The notes under the pieces are model-generated. The model did no database searches, was not told where the DNA came from, and saw only the letters and a list, made by a program, of their open reading frames with translations. A stretch of 64,000 nucleotides of DNA from Chitinophaga pinensis (GTDB lineage Bacteria; Bacteroidota; Bacteroidia; Chitinophagales; Chitinophagaceae): the NCBI GenBank assembly GCA_902167325.1, contig LR632930.1, positions 4,278,001-4,342,000 on the forward strand, read 5' to 3'. Position numbers and translations under genes: made by a program. Positions within the stretch are counted from its first letter, which is position 1. Every line of letters starts with the position of its first letter. This document shows positions 9,261 through 17,962 of the stretch, in pieces.

Positions 9261-9607
9261 TTGGAATTCATTTACATGTTTCGGAACAATTCAAATTTCG
9301 GTCTTTAAAACCTAATTCCGAAAACGTACTGGATTATTAATTTCACATGCAAATAAAGCTAATTATGCTATTTAAGTATTGTACATGCTTAATATACGCA
9401 ATGTTTTTTTCTATATACCTAAGACAACCTGATATGGATGGCTATTCCATAATATTCTTAATGCAAAACATACATATCACAATTGCCAGGCCGGAAAAGT
9501 TAATTCTACTGCATACTATGCAAAAAATCCGCGATAATCCGGACCTTTTTTATACTATTAGAAAATAATAACAAAAACCCTGTTCGCACATCTCTAAATA
9601 CAGCCAT
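9261..9607. other. AT-rich intergenic region, no convincing gene
   Basis: It holds the desaturase promoter region, with a TTTCGG-N14-CCGAAA inverted repeat at about 9296-9321. It also has a terminator-like element at 9522-9552 that shares the 11-mer GCGATAATCCG with the terminator at 8051. A 73-codon ORF (9347-9568) has no recognisable features and is not called as a gene. Confidence 0.5.
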
Positions 9608-10414
9608 ATGAAAACACTTGTACTCTCCGCAGCATCCCTGATATTCCACACATTGTTGATCGCGCAAACAACAGCGCCCAAACTTCCTGTCTGTAAAAAC
9701 AAAATGGTTGTTATCGCCCACCGCGGCAACCATGTCACCGTCCCGGAAAACACCGTCGCCTCAATTGAAGCAGCTTACCAATGCGGGGCCGACTACGCCG
9801 AGCTGGATCTCCGCACTAGCAAAGATGGTCACCTTGTACTCATACACGACGCTACCGTGAACAGCACTACTACCGCACAGGGTAAAGTGGCAGATATGAC
9901 GCTCTCCCAACTCCGGCAATTGCCCCTTAAAAGCAAAGACGGTAAGGCATACCAGATCCCCACTTTCGCAGAAGCCCTCGCTGCCGCAAAGGGAAAGATC
10001 CATATCTATCTCGATTTCAAAGAAGCAGATGTAACCGAAACCTGGAAGCAAATACAACAGGCCGGCATGGAAAAGCAGGTGGTAGTATACCTCAACAAAA
10101 TTGAACAATACCACACCTGGAAAGCCATTGCACCACATTTGCCGCTGATGACCAGCTTACCCGAAGCGTTCACCACACCAGCACAAATGGAAGCCTTCCT
10201 CGATACGGTAAGCGTGGCAGTACTGGATAACATCAACACAGCAGCCTTATTGGCCACAGCCCGTAAGCGTAATGTGGCAGTATGGCTGGATGCCCAATCC
10301 TCCTCCGAAGGCCCTGAAGTATGGAATGCCGTAATAGGCAAGGGCGCTCAGGGTATGCAAAGCGATAACCCCGGCGCCCTTGTCAGCTATCTGCGCAAAA
10401 AGAAGCTGCGGTAG
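9608..10414 (+). CDS. Periplasmic glycerophosphodiester phosphodiesterase
   Basis: This 268-residue protein has a signal peptide (about 1-19) and a GDPD TIM barrel. Catalytic motifs are HRGN (about 38), the metal-binding pair ELDLRTSKDGHLVLIHD (Glu, Asp and the second catalytic His), and YLDFKE. It hydrolyses glycerophosphodiesters to glycerol-3-phosphate and an alcohol, salvaging phospholipid head groups in the periplasm. The length is typical of compact bacterial GDPDs. It is convergent with the next gene, with only 17 bp between them and no clear terminator. Confidence 0.9.
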   Translation: MKTLVLSAASLIFHTLLIAQTTAPKLPVCKNKMVVIAHRGNHVTVPENTVASIEAAYQCGADYAELDLRTSKDGHLVLIHDATVNSTTTAQGKVADMTLSQLRQLPLKSKDGKAYQIPTFAEALAAAKGKIHIYLDFKEADVTETWKQIQQAGMEKQVVVYLNKIEQYHTWKAIAPHLPLMTSLPEAFTTPAQMEAFLDTVSVAVLDNINTAALLATARKRNVAVWLDAQSSSEGPEVWNAVIGKGAQGMQSDNPGALVSYLRKKKLR

Positions 10415-10431
10415 CCTGTTGGAATTCTATT

Positions 10432-12411
10432 TTAGAGTGCTACCCTTGCGCTCCGTTTGTTACAACGGTTCATTACCTGTACCTGCCACTGGTAATTGGG
10501 ATAATTCGCGTCAAGGCTTTCCCTGGCGCCCTTACCGGGTACGCAATTCTTAATATAGATGGCCACTACGCCTTCATTTACGGTACCCGATACTAACTCT
10601 GCACGATACCCGTTTGCAGCAATTTCAAACTGGCTCGCACCCGGACTGTGGAAGTAAAGTCTCACAGGATAACAGGTCTGCGTCATATCGCATGCACCGC
10701 CGCCATCATAAGGCAAAATGCCCGTACCATCTGCCTTGAAAGCCACTTTAATGGCAATACCCTTGGCATCGCAATCGAAAGTAACGCCCGTGATGATGGG
10801 ATCTGTTCCGCAGGGAGGTGTTACATAGGCATTGATCACCTGCAGGAGCTTCCCCTTATAAATTACTTCCAGTTTTGTAATCTGATCACCGGTTTCATCG
10901 TTGTGCAAAGTGAGATCGAAGTCACTGGTACCCTTCATCATGGTATACCGCACCTTGGCATTTGAGTTATTCAGGGTAACGTTGTTGTAGTTAACCGGGA
11001 TATCCCTGCCATCTTCATTCACCAGTTTAAACACTTTCTTATCTCCCGACCCGTACATTACCTGGTAGGGGATGGCGCTGCCATCAGCAAACACCACTTT
11101 AGGTTTGATGAACTTCAAAGTAATATCACGGGTAGCGCTGGGGTTCCAGTCGTCGCCGGAAAAGGCATACCTGGCCGTGAGGTTGGTATACTTTTCATAC
11201 TCGGGTAAAGTGGTGGGGTCCAGTTTAAAAGTGATCAACCCGTTAGCGGTATTCGTGAATTTGGTTTCCATATACACCGCTTCGCTGGTACCGGGTATCA
11301 CAAAGGCCATGTCTATGCCAATGGGTTTCTTGGTGTAGGGCAGTCCTGTTGCGTTGTCGATCAGTGTAAAGGTGAGTTTGATCTCAGTATCTGTCACCTC
11401 ATCATATTGCAGATCCGAGGCTTCCACAAATGGCCGGAGCGATACATCGGGCTTCAGCTTGGCTTTCAGCTCAGCGATCTCTGCTGCCAGGCTCCTTAAA
11501 TACCCTGCCAGTATCGATTTCTCGAACTTATATCCGGATATCTTACCCGAGATGCTTTTGAATATAGTATTCAGGTAGTTGTAATTGCTTTCCATGCTTT
11601 TCACTTCCTGCTGGCTGCTCTGATACTGGGTAGCATTCTTAACGGATTCTATGCTTTTTAAAATAGCGGCTTTGATGGCGGCAAGGGCAGGGTAGCTGTC
11701 GTACGCATGCCCGCCACACTGGAAGTAATCCAGCGTATTGTCTACCGACTTATTCATATCATCCGAAGGCTGCGGCTCATCACAATTGTAAACACGGTCT
11801 TTCTCTTCCCCGGATTCTTTAAAGGCGCTGAAACTGGCTGTTTGCTTCCCGTTTTCAAAATAGGATTGAGAAATTACGGTAGATGCCCCCGTTAGCCAGT
11901 TAAAGTCCAGCACATACATGGCCACTTTAGTTTGAGAGATGTGGTTCATTTCCACCACAATCTTTCCCTTTTTACCGTTTATGATGGAATACATCCTGCT
12001 TTTAGATACTTCCGGGAACATTTCCGTTACCAGTAACTCAGTATTCCCTTTCTTGGCCAGTACGGTGGAGGTGAGGTATTGCAGCTGTCCGCTGCCATTG
12101 ATCTTCCCGTAGGCTGCCAGCGTATCCTCGTTATAGGTGATCTTGTATACGAGTTGATTGGCGGCGTTGGGGATCAGCTTTTCTTCATAATACACGTTGC
12201 CCACCCCGGGGGTGATGCTATTGTTGTAGGCAGCATCGGCTTTGCGCTTTTCTGCCAGCAGCTCTTCCGGAGTTTTATCCTGTCCGCCGGAGCCGCCTTT
12301 CTTACTGCAGGCAGCTGAAGCCACCAGGAAAAACAGCACCAAAACCATTACCGGGAAAGATGTCTTAGTTCCGGGGTTCCTTTGGGGGGATAGGTATGAG
12401 GTAAAAAGCAT
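10432..12411 (-). CDS. Large lipoprotein of unknown function
   Basis: The ATG at 12411 gives 659 residues with a basic/hydrophobic signal and lipobox VASAAC followed by SKKGGSGG, an outer-membrane lipoprotein pattern. An upstream TTG and an internal ATG at 12348 are alternative starts. The middle (about 260-335) is predicted helical, with an IAELKAKL heptad-like stretch. The flanks look like beta-sandwich/Ig-like segments, and a later section has paired cysteines (PPCGTDP, TFDCDAKG, GGACDMTQTC). I do not recognise the family. It is probably surface exposed. Confidence 0.7.
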   Translation of the reverse strand: MLFTSYLSPQRNPGTKTSFPVMVLVLFFLVASAACSKKGGSGGQDKTPEELLAEKRKADAAYNNSITPGVGNVYYEEKLIPNAANQLVYKITYNEDTLAAYGKINGSGQLQYLTSTVLAKKGNTELLVTEMFPEVSKSRMYSIINGKKGKIVVEMNHISQTKVAMYVLDFNWLTGASTVISQSYFENGKQTASFSAFKESGEEKDRVYNCDEPQPSDDMNKSVDNTLDYFQCGGHAYDSYPALAAIKAAILKSIESVKNATQYQSSQQEVKSMESNYNYLNTIFKSISGKISGYKFEKSILAGYLRSLAAEIAELKAKLKPDVSLRPFVEASDLQYDEVTDTEIKLTFTLIDNATGLPYTKKPIGIDMAFVIPGTSEAVYMETKFTNTANGLITFKLDPTTLPEYEKYTNLTARYAFSGDDWNPSATRDITLKFIKPKVVFADGSAIPYQVMYGSGDKKVFKLVNEDGRDIPVNYNNVTLNNSNAKVRYTMMKGTSDFDLTLHNDETGDQITKLEVIYKGKLLQVINAYVTPPCGTDPIITGVTFDCDAKGIAIKVAFKADGTGILPYDGGGACDMTQTCYPVRLYFHSPGASQFEIAANGYRAELVSGTVNEGVVAIYIKNCVPGKGARESLDANYPNYQWQVQVMNRCNKRSARVAL

Positions 12412-12545
12412 AGTTCTAATTATTAATAAGTTACAAAAGTACCATTTGAATAATACTACCAAATACCTAATATTAAGTATTTCTCAAAGGGTACAGGCAA
12501 AGACCGCATTTTGCCTATATTACAACCACTTTAGCCACCTGACTT

Positions 12546-13283
12546 ATGATAAAGCAGCACATTTCCGCCCTTGCCATTGCGCTTACCGCATGCACCGCCA
12601 CCATTGCACAGGATACAGTTTGGGTATCCAAAAACAACCAGATCATACCTTCCGGAGACTCCGCGGCATCTTATCAGCTGATCATTAAAGACAAAGCCGA
12701 CACTTCGAAAGCGAAGGTGCTTGGCTATTCGATGGACGGTACATTGGAGATGGAAGTGAACTACCAGCCATACCATTCCCCCCGCACACTGCACGGAGTT
12801 TCCAAAACTTATAAAGCCGGGAAGCTGAAAGACGAAAGACTGTACAGCGCCGGAAAACTGAACGGCCACCACCTTACCTACTGGGAAAACGGCAACCGCA
12901 GGAGGGATGACGTATATGAAAACGGGGAGTTTAAAAGCGGACAGTGCTACACTGCTGAAGGGAAAGACACTACCTGGTTCGTTTATCACTTACCTGCCGA
13001 ATTCCCGGGCGGACTCGATAGTTTACGCCGCTATATGAGCAGAATGATTAAATACCCCCCAAAAGCCATGCACGACGGCATACAGGGGAACGTGCATGTT
13101 ACTTTCTCCGTGTCCAAAGAAGGGGCCATTACCAATGCATATGTGCGTAAAAGCATCCATCCTTTACTGGATGCGGAAGCCATGCGGGTAGTAAAACGCA
13201 TGCCGCAATGGACGCCGGGCAAACTGGAAGGGCTTCCTGCAACTACATTATTTACCCTGCCCGTCAACTTCCGGCTGGAATAG
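12546..13283 (+). CDS. Secreted protein with MORN-like repeats and TonB C-terminal domain
   Basis: This 245-residue protein has a signal (about 1-21; LTAC could be a lipobox). Two or three YwqK/MORN-like repeats follow (YKAGKLKDERLYSAGKLNG.., WENGNRRRDDVYENGEF..). A TonB C-terminal domain closes it (about 155-245: YPPKAMHDGIQGNVHVTFSVSKEGAI...LDAEAMRVVKRMPQWTPG). It lacks the long periplasmic Pro-rich spacer and inner-membrane anchor of true TonB, so direct energy transduction is doubtful. Such hybrids are common in Bacteroidota. Confidence 0.85.
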   Translation: MIKQHISALAIALTACTATIAQDTVWVSKNNQIIPSGDSAASYQLIIKDKADTSKAKVLGYSMDGTLEMEVNYQPYHSPRTLHGVSKTYKAGKLKDERLYSAGKLNGHHLTYWENGNRRRDDVYENGEFKSGQCYTAEGKDTTWFVYHLPAEFPGGLDSLRRYMSRMIKYPPKAMHDGIQGNVHVTFSVSKEGAITNAYVRKSIHPLLDAEAMRVVKRMPQWTPGKLEGLPATTLFTLPVNFRLE

Positions 13284-13380
13284 TTCAAAAGAATCTTGCT
13301 AATTTTATGGAAATCATACACATCTGTATCTACCTATCGAAGTAAATATTTTAAACCCACCAGCTCAACACAAAATCACG

Positions 13381-14349
13381 ATGATAAGTAGATGTTTGAT
13401 TATCAGTATGCTCCTGATCGCCGTTGGCATAACCACTTACTCCCAGGATGCAACCGTTAAATGGATCAATGAAAATGCATACATTCTGCAGGCAGACACA
13501 ACCAGATCCACAGAAGATCTCCACTTTCTCAGATCAGAATTAAAGAACAACATGGTGATCGGTTTGGGAGAAGCTTCCCACGGTACCAGGGAGTTCTACA
13601 ATCAAAAGCAGCGCATCATATCCTACCTCATTACGCACCTGGATTATAAACGTATTGGCTTCGAGATGCAGGACAAGTACCTGGAGCCTGTCAATGCCTA
13701 CCTACAAAACGGCACCGGTAACCTGAAGGAGCTGATGAAGGATATGGTACTGTATAACACCGAAGAGATCTATCACCTTTTCCAATCCATAAAGCAATAC
13801 AACGACACGCAACCGGCCACTAAGAAGGTAAGCGTATACGGTTTTGACCGGGAAGCATTCGCCGGAGATCCCTTCAACCGCGACAGGCTCATGGCGCAGA
13901 ACATGATTGCCGATCAGGTGGCTCACAAACAAAAGACCATTCTCTGGGCGCATAATATCCATATCGCCAAGGATACCATCATCGCACAATACAGAGGGAT
14001 GGGGTATCATGTGAAGCAACACTATGGTGCACAATTCTATGTACTGGGCTTTGATACATTCAATGGGTCCGTAACCGTCATATCCTCTGACGAAGGACTG
14101 GCAGCCCATGACTTTGAAGCCAGTAGCGAATCGTTTTCTGAGATGTTCTCCAAAGCCAGTAACCCCAACATCTACATCCCCTTCAACAAAACACCGAATC
14201 CCCTTACCAGCCAGCAAAGGGAAATCACAAATATCTACGCCAACTGGACGGATACCAGGGCACGCCCCATCAAACCCGGAGTGGATTTTGATGCCATCCT
14301 GTTCATTAAAACCACTACAGCATCCAGGATACTGGAAGCTGGTAAATGA
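13381..14349 (+). CDS. Erythromycin esterase family protein
   Basis: The 322-residue protein has a signal peptide (about 1-21) and the erythromycin-esterase (PF05139) fold. Diagnostic motifs are VIGLGEASHGTREFY (catalytic His and Glu region, about 60-75), IGFEMQD, YGFDREAF, and ILWAHNIHIAKD with the second conserved His. Only some members hydrolyse macrolides. Most, including many Bacteroidota proteins, are uncharacterised esterase-like hydrolases. Export to the periplasm argues against cytoplasmic macrolide inactivation as the main role. Confidence 0.88.
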   Translation: MISRCLIISMLLIAVGITTYSQDATVKWINENAYILQADTTRSTEDLHFLRSELKNNMVIGLGEASHGTREFYNQKQRIISYLITHLDYKRIGFEMQDKYLEPVNAYLQNGTGNLKELMKDMVLYNTEEIYHLFQSIKQYNDTQPATKKVSVYGFDREAFAGDPFNRDRLMAQNMIADQVAHKQKTILWAHNIHIAKDTIIAQYRGMGYHVKQHYGAQFYVLGFDTFNGSVTVISSDEGLAAHDFEASSESFSEMFSKASNPNIYIPFNKTPNPLTSQQREITNIYANWTDTRARPIKPGVDFDAILFIKTTTASRILEAGK

Positions 14350-14355
14350 TAACAG

Positions 14356-14380
14356 GCAAGCCGCGCATTGCGCGGCTTGC
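14356..14380. terminator. Strong GC hairpin between convergent genes
   Basis: An 11-bp perfect stem, GCAAGCCGCGC/GCGCGGCTTGC, closes a 3-base loop. There is no T run downstream, so termination efficiency is uncertain. Confidence 0.6.
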
Positions 14381-14405
14381 TGGTAATAGATCTCCAGCGT
14401 CCTAA

Positions 14406-15038
14406 CTAATTACCGGAATGCTCAGGGGAGGGTACCACTGCCCGTTTACGGGTAAGCAAATAAGCCACCGCCAGATTTGGCGCCCAACACCACCAGGCTA
14501 CAATCATATATGCCGTCATGAAATTGCCGGTTATTTTATAGAGCAAAGGCATCCACAGCCTTAGCGTAACGGCCGCAAAGCAGCACGCATAACTATAGAT
14601 CATCAGTTTTTTATGCTGCTCCACCTGCCCGTTTCTGATGCGGATGTAACCCATGAGCGTGGTATAGCACCATATGCAGCTTAAACTCATAAAGCCCAAT
14701 ACCACCGGAAGTCCTCCGGAAGCATAAAAAGCAATATAAAACCCGGAAACTGCACTCAATAACACCGCCGTCACATAAACCTTACCGGTTTGCCGGTGGA
14801 ACTTTAAACTCCTGCTTCTGATCCATTGACTGAATTGTACCCAGCCTATCAGTAACGCCAGCCCGCCAAAAATGATGTGCATATAAAAGCCCACCTGCCA
14901 GAAGGGATTTAAAAAGAGCGCCTCAGGTTTGATCTTTAAGATACCCGCTTTACTGCCTCCCATTAAGAACTGGCTGGGATAAAGCCCCATAATAACCGAC
15001 AACAATGCCATCAGGAGCCATAATACCTTCTTTAACAT
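14406..15038 (-). CDS. DUF2306 membrane protein
   Basis: From ATG 15038 the protein is 210 residues; a longer reading frame to 15089 lacks a good start. It has six to seven TM helices and conserved His residues (YMHIIFGGLALLIGW, KFHRQTGKVYV, EQHKKLMIYSYA). The latter recall the heme-ligand pattern of DUF2306/cytochrome b561-like proteins. Its function is unknown, and an electron-transfer or sensor role is possible. It lies 113 bp downstream of the AraC regulator gene on the same strand, with paired operator-like sites in between. Confidence 0.8.
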   Translation of the reverse strand: MLKKVLWLLMALLSVIMGLYPSQFLMGGSKAGILKIKPEALFLNPFWQVGFYMHIIFGGLALLIGWVQFSQWIRSRSLKFHRQTGKVYVTAVLLSAVSGFYIAFYASGGLPVVLGFMSLSCIWCYTTLMGYIRIRNGQVEQHKKLMIYSYACCFAAVTLRLWMPLLYKITGNFMTAYMIVAWWCWAPNLAVAYLLTRKRAVVPSPEHSGN

Positions 15039-15077
15039 CTTGTTTTTTAATGGCAAAGGAAGGAGACTGGCTGCTAT

Positions 15078-15136
15078 GGAACGTTCCAAAACGTAAGGTG
15101 GTCGCTCATATTTGCCAATTGGGAAGTTCCAAAAGG
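15078..15136 (-). promoter_or_regulatory. Paired operator-like repeats upstream of DUF2306 gene
   Basis: GGAACGTTCCAAAACG (15078-15093) and GGGAAGTTCCAAAAGG (15121-15136) are direct repeats 43 bp apart, about four helical turns. The first sits in a perfect 12-bp palindrome, TGGAACGTTCCA (15077-15088). They are probably sites for a regulator. The AraC-type protein encoded just upstream is the obvious candidate, by position only. Confidence 0.45.
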
Positions 15137-15151
15137 AAGGATGGGAGGTTT

Positions 15152-16296
15152 TCAGGACTGATCTGCCGGGTTAATCTTTTCTTGAAGGCAGAATTCTTTG
15201 GGTGAGCGTCCTGTTACCTTTTTGAAGTTCCGGTTGAAAGAAGTTTTGGAATTGAAGCCTACTTCAAAAGCCAGGGAAAGGAGGGTAAACTGGTTATTTT
15301 CGGGTAACAAGGCTATCCGCTTGAATTCTTCTACGCGGAAATCGTTGATGTAATCGTAAAAGTTCCTTTGCTCCATGGTATTAATTACCTGGGAAAGGGT
15401 ATTGCTGCTAACGCCTAACCGCATCGCCAATCCATCCAGGTTGAGCGCAGGATCTTTAAAAAGCCTCTCCGTTTGCATCAGGTGCGAGAGTTCCTGGTGA
15501 ACTGTAGACATGAGCGCGGGATCGATTGCTGTTTTCTGGTATTTGAGGGGCTCCGCATCCGTTACAGGAGATTCCTCAATTACCATTTCAACAGGTAAAG
15601 CAGCACCTGCCACCATCACAGCACGAGCTTCTTCCCGGTTGGAGAAGATGCCTGCCTGCTTAATGCCGAAATACCCGATAAATAAAATGAATACATCCAC
15701 CAGCAGAAAAGTGGATATGTCGTTCCCGAATATAATGGATAGCCAGATGGCTCCCATACCAATGGTCAGGTACACCAGCCAGTCTAGATTGATCTTCTCA
15801 GAATAAGAGAATTGCCTGGATATATTGATACGGTGCTTTCTTAATAAAATGAGCGACCAGCTAACGTATATTATTCCAGATGGGATAATCGGGAGCCGGA
15901 TAAGGGAAGTAAGTTTTTCATATCCCAAACCGTGATGCTGATAAACATAGACCTTGTGTGCAAATGGCTGAACAAAAAAGCCCGACAGCAGGATGTAGGC
16001 TGCCGCAGCTGGAACTAAATGGTAATATACGGGGAGCCTACTATTCCGTTGCCCGGTTAATGTAGCCACATACCCATACAAAAAAGGACCGTGTATGAGA
16101 GGTAAAGGAATCTCCACTCCCAGTAAATATGGAAACGAAACAAAATCCCGGTAACCAGGAGGTAATAACATAATAAATGAACACCAATCAAAACTAACCA
16201 GATCGCTAAGATCAAATCGGCAGGGGATTTACCCTTTTTGGTGAATAGCAGCAAAGCAAGAAAAACAGCAAGGATAATTCCCGCAAGATGAAACAT
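15152..16296 (-). pseudogene. AraC-family regulator with N-terminal membrane domain, broken by a frameshift
   Basis: Two overlapping frames make one protein. The first (16296-16057) gives MFHLAGIILAVFLALLLFTKKGK and continues to VTGILFRF, then drifts. The second (15152 to about 16131) resumes as PYLLGVEIPLPLIHGPFLYGYVATLTGQ and runs through more TM helices to an AraC helix-turn-helix (HTH) (LGVSSNTLSQVINT, FEVGFNSKTSFNRNFKKVTGRSPKEF). The joined product, about 380 residues, matches the usual TM-AraC layout of Bacteroidota. The break is a single missing C on the coding strand near 16131-16134 (TTTCCATAT where TTTCCCATAT is needed). It is either a real mutation or a sequencing error. No slippery heptamer suggests programmed shifting. 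Confidence 0.8.
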
Positions 16297-16371
16297 CTGA
16301 TTGAAGTTTTGTGAACACCATCCATTCAGGCTAACAATTAAAAGTATAATTTTTTGATTACAAATAAATAC

Positions 16372-17607
16372 CTACACAACCCGCCCCATTTCCTGTAACA
16401 GTGTTTGCCGCTCCACCGGTGATGTGCTCAGCTGAATGGCCACCTTGTAATGCTCCACTGCTTTACCGTTATCAAGACCGCTATAAAGATGCCCCAATAA
16501 GGCATGGTAGTACGTATTGTCCGTAAATCCCAGTTTAATTACTTCTGTTATGGCAGCGGGGTTACCATATACCTTTGCATAAGCAAAAGCCCTGTTCAAA
16601 GCGGTTACCGGCGAATATGCCAGCTCCTGCAGCTGGGTGTACAACGGTAATATCTGTTCCCACTTGTAATTGCCGGTGGGGGTGGTATGCCAGTAGGCAA
16701 TGGCCGCCTCCAGGTGATACTTCGAGGCCTCTTCACCATTACAGCCGCTGATGAGGTGGTAATTCCCCCTGTCAATCAGGGATTGATCCCACAGCTGCCG
16801 GTCCTGGTCTTCAAACAGGACTACCTCACCGCTTGCATTCAACCTGGCTTCCAACCGGGAGCTTTGGTAGCACATCAGGGCCAGCAGCGCCTGAACCTGG
16901 GTGGTGTTCGTAGATGCATGGCCCGTAAGCAGCAGGGTTAACCGCACTGCTTCAGCGCAAAGCTCCCTGCGGATGAGCTGACTGCCCGATTTGGAAAAAT
17001 ACCCCTCATTGAACAGCAGGTATAAGGTTTTCAGCACCGTATCCAGCCGGGAGGTGATAGACTGTTCACTCAGCGCATTTAATTGAAAATTACCATTACG
17101 AAGGTCGCCCCTGGCTCTTTGCAGCCGCTTTTTAATGGTTTCCTTCTTCGCCAGGAATGCATGGGCGATCTCTTCCACACTAAAGCCGCAAAGCACCTGC
17201 AGCGCCAGGCATATCTGGCTTTCTGAAGCAATTAAAGGATCGCAGACGGCGAAGATCATGGCAAGCTGACTGTCTTCAATAATCTTACTGTCTATCTCAA
17301 TATCCGGCTCCGGCAACGCTTCATCTTCCCGGACATGATCCTTTACCTTATGCTCAAAGTTGGAGATGCGCCGGAGATGGTCTTTGGTTTTATTCTTAGC
17401 TACCGTATACAGCCAGGCGGTTGGGTTATCAGGTATGCCATGGAGCGCCCAATGCTCGGAAGCCCGCAGGAAAGTATCCCCGGCAATATCTTCCGCCATT
17501 TCAATATGCTTCAAACCAAAATGACGGCACAACAAGGCCGTCATCCTGGCATATTCCTGCCGGAACAAATGGGGGAGAAGCTCCGTATAGACATTTGGCT
17601 GATCCAA
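16372..17607 (-). CDS. ECF42-type RNA polymerase sigma factor with C-terminal SnoaL-independent TPR-like extension (DUF6596)
   Basis: The 411-residue protein starts with sigma region 2 (HFGLKHIEMAEDIAGDTFLRASEHW, WLYTVAKNKTKDHLRR). Sigma region 4 follows (LALQVLCGFSVEEIAHAFLAKKETIKKRLQRARGDLR), and a ~220-residue helical extension (TLYLLFNEGYFSKSG, RELCAEAVRLTLLL, LNRAFAYAKVYG) completes it. This layout plus an adjacent DGPF/YciI gene defines group ECF42. No canonical anti-sigma gene is present, and the extension is thought to control activity. The start is a TTG at 17607, immediately after the YciI stop. The next in-frame ATG is 21 codons in and would cut region 2. Confidence 0.9.
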   Translation of the reverse strand: MDQPNVYTELLPHLFRQEYARMTALLCRHFGLKHIEMAEDIAGDTFLRASEHWALHGIPDNPTAWLYTVAKNKTKDHLRRISNFEHKVKDHVREDEALPEPDIEIDSKIIEDSQLAMIFAVCDPLIASESQICLALQVLCGFSVEEIAHAFLAKKETIKKRLQRARGDLRNGNFQLNALSEQSITSRLDTVLKTLYLLFNEGYFSKSGSQLIRRELCAEAVRLTLLLTGHASTNTTQVQALLALMCYQSSRLEARLNASGEVVLFEDQDRQLWDQSLIDRGNYHLISGCNGEEASKYHLEAAIAYWHTTPTGNYKWEQILPLYTQLQELAYSPVTALNRAFAYAKVYGNPAAITEVIKLGFTDNTYYHALLGHLYSGLDNGKAVEHYKVAIQLSTSPVERQTLLQEMGRVV

Positions 17608-17608
17608 C

Positions 17609-17950
17609 CTATGCCTGTTTTAATACTTCCCTCACTTCAATACTACCGCCGATCCTGAATATCGGGTTCTCTTTGGCAAGGGCTACCGCTTCATCAATAT
17701 CGGCAGTTCTAACTACCACAAACCCTACGATAAATTCTTTGATCTCCGTAAATGGCCCGTCGGTAACTACATTACCCGGCTTCACCGTCCGGGCGCTGCC
17801 GGGTGTTGGCAGGAGGGTATTCCCTTTGTCGGCCAGTTTATTCTGCGCAACAATGCCCGCCAGCCAGTTCATGCGTTCCTGCATCTGCTCGGGAGATGGT
17901 TTAAAGTCGGCTACGTCGTTTAATCTGAATATCAATGCAAACTCTTTCAT
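17609..17950 (-). CDS. YciI-like (DGPF domain) protein
   Basis: This 113-residue ferredoxin-like protein carries the signature VTDGPFTEIKEFIVGFVVV in its second half, the DGPF motif of YCII-related proteins paired with ECF42 sigma factors. It ends one base before the sigma factor start codon, so they form one operon (azoreductase, YciI, sigma). The molecular role is unknown. Members have been proposed as dimeric small-molecule binders or enzymes. Confidence 0.9.
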   Translation of the reverse strand: MKEFALIFRLNDVADFKPSPEQMQERMNWLAGIVAQNKLADKGNTLLPTPGSARTVKPGNVVTDGPFTEIKEFIVGFVVVRTADIDEAVALAKENPIFRIGGSIEVREVLKQA

Positions 17951-17962
17951 GATATGGTTCTT

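Noticed and set aside
9347..9568. 73-codon ORF in the intergenic gap
   Set aside because: AT-rich, no ribosome-binding or promoter support, no recognisable sequence, and it ends inside a terminator-like element.
13381..14349. Macrolide resistance gene
   Set aside because: The erythromycin-esterase family is broad and this member is exported; sequence alone does not support a resistance role.
16120..16145. Programmed -1 frameshift in the AraC gene
   Set aside because: No X XXY YYZ slippery heptamer or stimulatory hairpin is visible, and this regulator family is not known to use recoding.
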